Part shown: in pieces, positions 62,842 through 64,000 of the stretch
How the letters are laid out: each line of letters begins with the position of its first letter
How positions within the stretch are numbered: the stretch's first letter is position 1
NCBI GenBank assembly: GCA_020635395.1
Contig: JACJZV010000002.1
Span: 689,000-752,999, forward strand
DNA length: 64,000 nt
Reading direction: 5' to 3'
Source: Flavobacteriales bacterium
Lineage (GTDB): Bacteria > Bacteroidota > Bacteroidia > NS11-12g > UBA9320
Program-made: the position numbers and the translations under genes
Notes under the pieces: model-generated
Seen by the model: the letters and a program-made list of their open reading frames with translations, nothing else
Told to the model about the DNA's origin: nothing
The model's database searches: none

Positions 62842-64000
62842 ATGCTTTTTGAACGAAAAATAGTCGAACATTTTGTTGCTTGGCGGTTGAAAAAAGGGCA
62901 CAAACCTTTGATTGTCAGAGGAGCAAGACAGGTGGGAAAATCCACCACTATCAGGCAATTTGGCAAAAAATACGACTGCTTTTTAGAAATTAATCTCGAA
63001 AAACAAGCCGACAACCGTTTTTTTGAGAACGAAGAAAACGTAAATCGAATCATTGAAGCCATTGCCTTTAGCAAAGGAAAAATTATCGTTCCGCACAAAA
63101 CTTTACTTTTTATTGATGAAATTCAAGAAAACCCAAAAGCCATTCAATGGCTTCGGTATTTTTATGAAGACCAAACCGATGTGGACGTGATTGCCGCAGG
63201 GTCATTGCTTGAGTTTGCCATTTCTCAAACACCTTCTTTTCCGGTGGGTAGGATTGAACAAATGGTTTTGCACCCGTTTAGTTTCGAAGAATTTTTGATG
63301 GCTATTGGAGATGTTCAGGCACTGACTTATTTCAATCAAATACCTTTTGATGCTCTTGCCTACAACAAACTACTTGATTATTTTAACCGCTACATATTGG
63401 TTGGTGGAATGCCCGAAGTGGTGGCCAACTACGTTGAAAGTAATCAATCTTTATTGGGCTTGAACGAAATATATGCCTCCATTTGGGAGAGTTATTTGGA
63501 CGATGCCGAAAAATATGCAAAAAACGACACAGAGGCGAAAGTGCTGCGGCATATTTTAAAAACTGCTCCATTTGTTCGGGATAGATTCAGCTTTAACGGT
63601 TTTGGAAATTCAAACTATCGGTCTCGCGAAGTTGGAGAGGCTTTATCAAGCCTTGATAAATCGAGGTTGATCAAAATTATTTACCCCACCACCGACACCT
63701 TGCCACCACTCCTTAATGATTTTAAGCGAAAGCCACGTTTGCAATTTTTAGACACTGGACTACTCAATTTTGCCTCAGGAAATTTATCAGAAATGCTTTA
63801 TATAAAGGACTTTGCGGCATATCAAAAAGGTTTTTTTGTTCAACATATTGTTTATCAAGAAATTATTGCAAGCACAAATCAGCTTGGTTTTTCACCTCAA
63901 TTCTGGGTTCGGGAAAATGCTAAATCAAACGCCGAAGTTGATTTAGTTTTAGCACATAAAAATTTTGCCATTCCGGTAGAAATAAAATCGGGTGCCAAGG
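62842..64000 (+). CDS. AAA_14/DUF4143 family ATPase (3' end beyond window)
   Basis: At least 386 residues in frame from ATG 62842. Walker A RGARQVGKSTTIRQ, Walker B LLFIDEIQEN, sensor AAGSLLEFA, then RFSFNGFGNSNYRSREVGEAL winged-helix region and a DUF4143 part with LDTGLL and VEIKSG, where Glu-x-Lys resembles a PD-(D/E)XK nuclease active site. It is paralogous in fold but distant in sequence from the 51873-52991 protein. Upstream lie three precisely spaced repeats. Confidence 0.88.
   Translation, partial: MLFERKIVEHFVAWRLKKGHKPLIVRGARQVGKSTTIRQFGKKYDCFLEINLEKQADNRFFENEENVNRIIEAIAFSKGKIIVPHKTLLFIDEIQENPKAIQWLRYFYEDQTDVDVIAAGSLLEFAISQTPSFPVGRIEQMVLHPFSFEEFLMAIGDVQALTYFNQIPFDALAYNKLLDYFNRYILVGGMPEVVANYVESNQSLLGLNEIYASIWESYLDDAEKYAKNDTEAKVLRHILKTAPFVRDRFSFNGFGNSNYRSREVGEALSSLDKSRLIKIIYPTTDTLPPLLNDFKRKPRLQFLDTGLLNFASGNLSEMLYIKDFAAYQKGFFVQHIVYQEIIASTNQLGFSPQFWVRENAKSNAEVDLVLAHKNFAIPVEIKSGAK

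Noticed and set aside
1..64000. tRNA, rRNA or CRISPR
   Set aside because: I saw no cloverleaf pattern, rRNA sequence, or repeat-spacer array in the gaps; the phased 33-bp repeats at 62749-62836 have only three units and no cas genes nearby.

Overview
The window is chromosomal DNA of a Bacteroidota bacterium. The evidence is type IX secretion (T9SS) parts and substrates (a PorZ-like propeller, a PorG/DUF6089-like barrel, type A and type B C-terminal sorting domains), a MetH without the homocysteine domain, Bacteroidota-type promoters (TAnnTTTG -7 boxes), few visible Shine-Dalgarno sites and an AT-rich base composition. No rRNA, tRNA, CRISPR array or phage gene was seen, and the genus cannot be named from this sequence.

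Layout. 1-9.2 kb: a TPR sensor histidine kinase cut by the window edge, a small exported coiled-coil protein, a membrane-anchored pentapeptide-repeat protein, a lipoprotein and three exported glycoside hydrolases (GH106-like, GH28, GH43-like) that suggest pectin/rhamnogalacturonan breakdown but lack SusC/SusD. 9.2-12.1 kb: metH behind a SAM-I riboswitch. 12.1-19.7 kb: a likely operon of ECF sigma factor, transmembrane anti-sigma-like protein and a giant PKD-repeat surface protein, the last two sharing a gliding/T9SS type B C-terminal domain. 19.8-28.0 kb: a YbjN-like protein, a TPR protein with a degenerate and an intact caspase-like domain, recO and porZ. 28.1-33.6 kb: lipA, a four-helix-bundle (23S IVS-type) gene enclosed by 17-bp perfect inverted repeats, and two fatty-acid beta-oxidation genes without a thiolase.

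33.6-39.1 kb is an accessory island of orphan membrane proteins in AT-rich, palindrome-rich DNA that looks like a cassette array. It also holds a MITE-like insert, a Fic protein with two identical operator palindromes and a chagasin-like protease inhibitor. 39.2-49 kb: an alpha-2-macroglobulin lipoprotein, a PorG-like barrel, a T9SS-secreted endonuclease/phosphatase-family protein, an L,D-transpeptidase-like lipoprotein, a GNAT enzyme and a UbiA-like membrane protein. 49-64 kb: a YhcG/DUF1016 remnant, an Nfu-type Fe-S scaffold, an S9 oligopeptidase, a DUF4143 ATPase, tsaB, a BamA/TamA-like protein, lipid enzymes (acyltransferase, desaturase), two outer-membrane barrel proteins, and a second DUF4143 ATPase running off the end.

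Three points stand out. First, at least nine genes on both strands have a -7 box (TAnnTTTG or TATTTTTA) ending only 4-5 nt before the start codon, so their mRNAs should be leaderless. Second, both DUF4143 ATPase genes have repeats at a 32-33 bp period upstream, and the Fic gene has twin palindromes 41 bp apart; all look like self-regulatory operators. Third, the four-helix-bundle gene looks like a 404-bp inverted-repeat-bounded element inserted exactly at the lipA stop codon.
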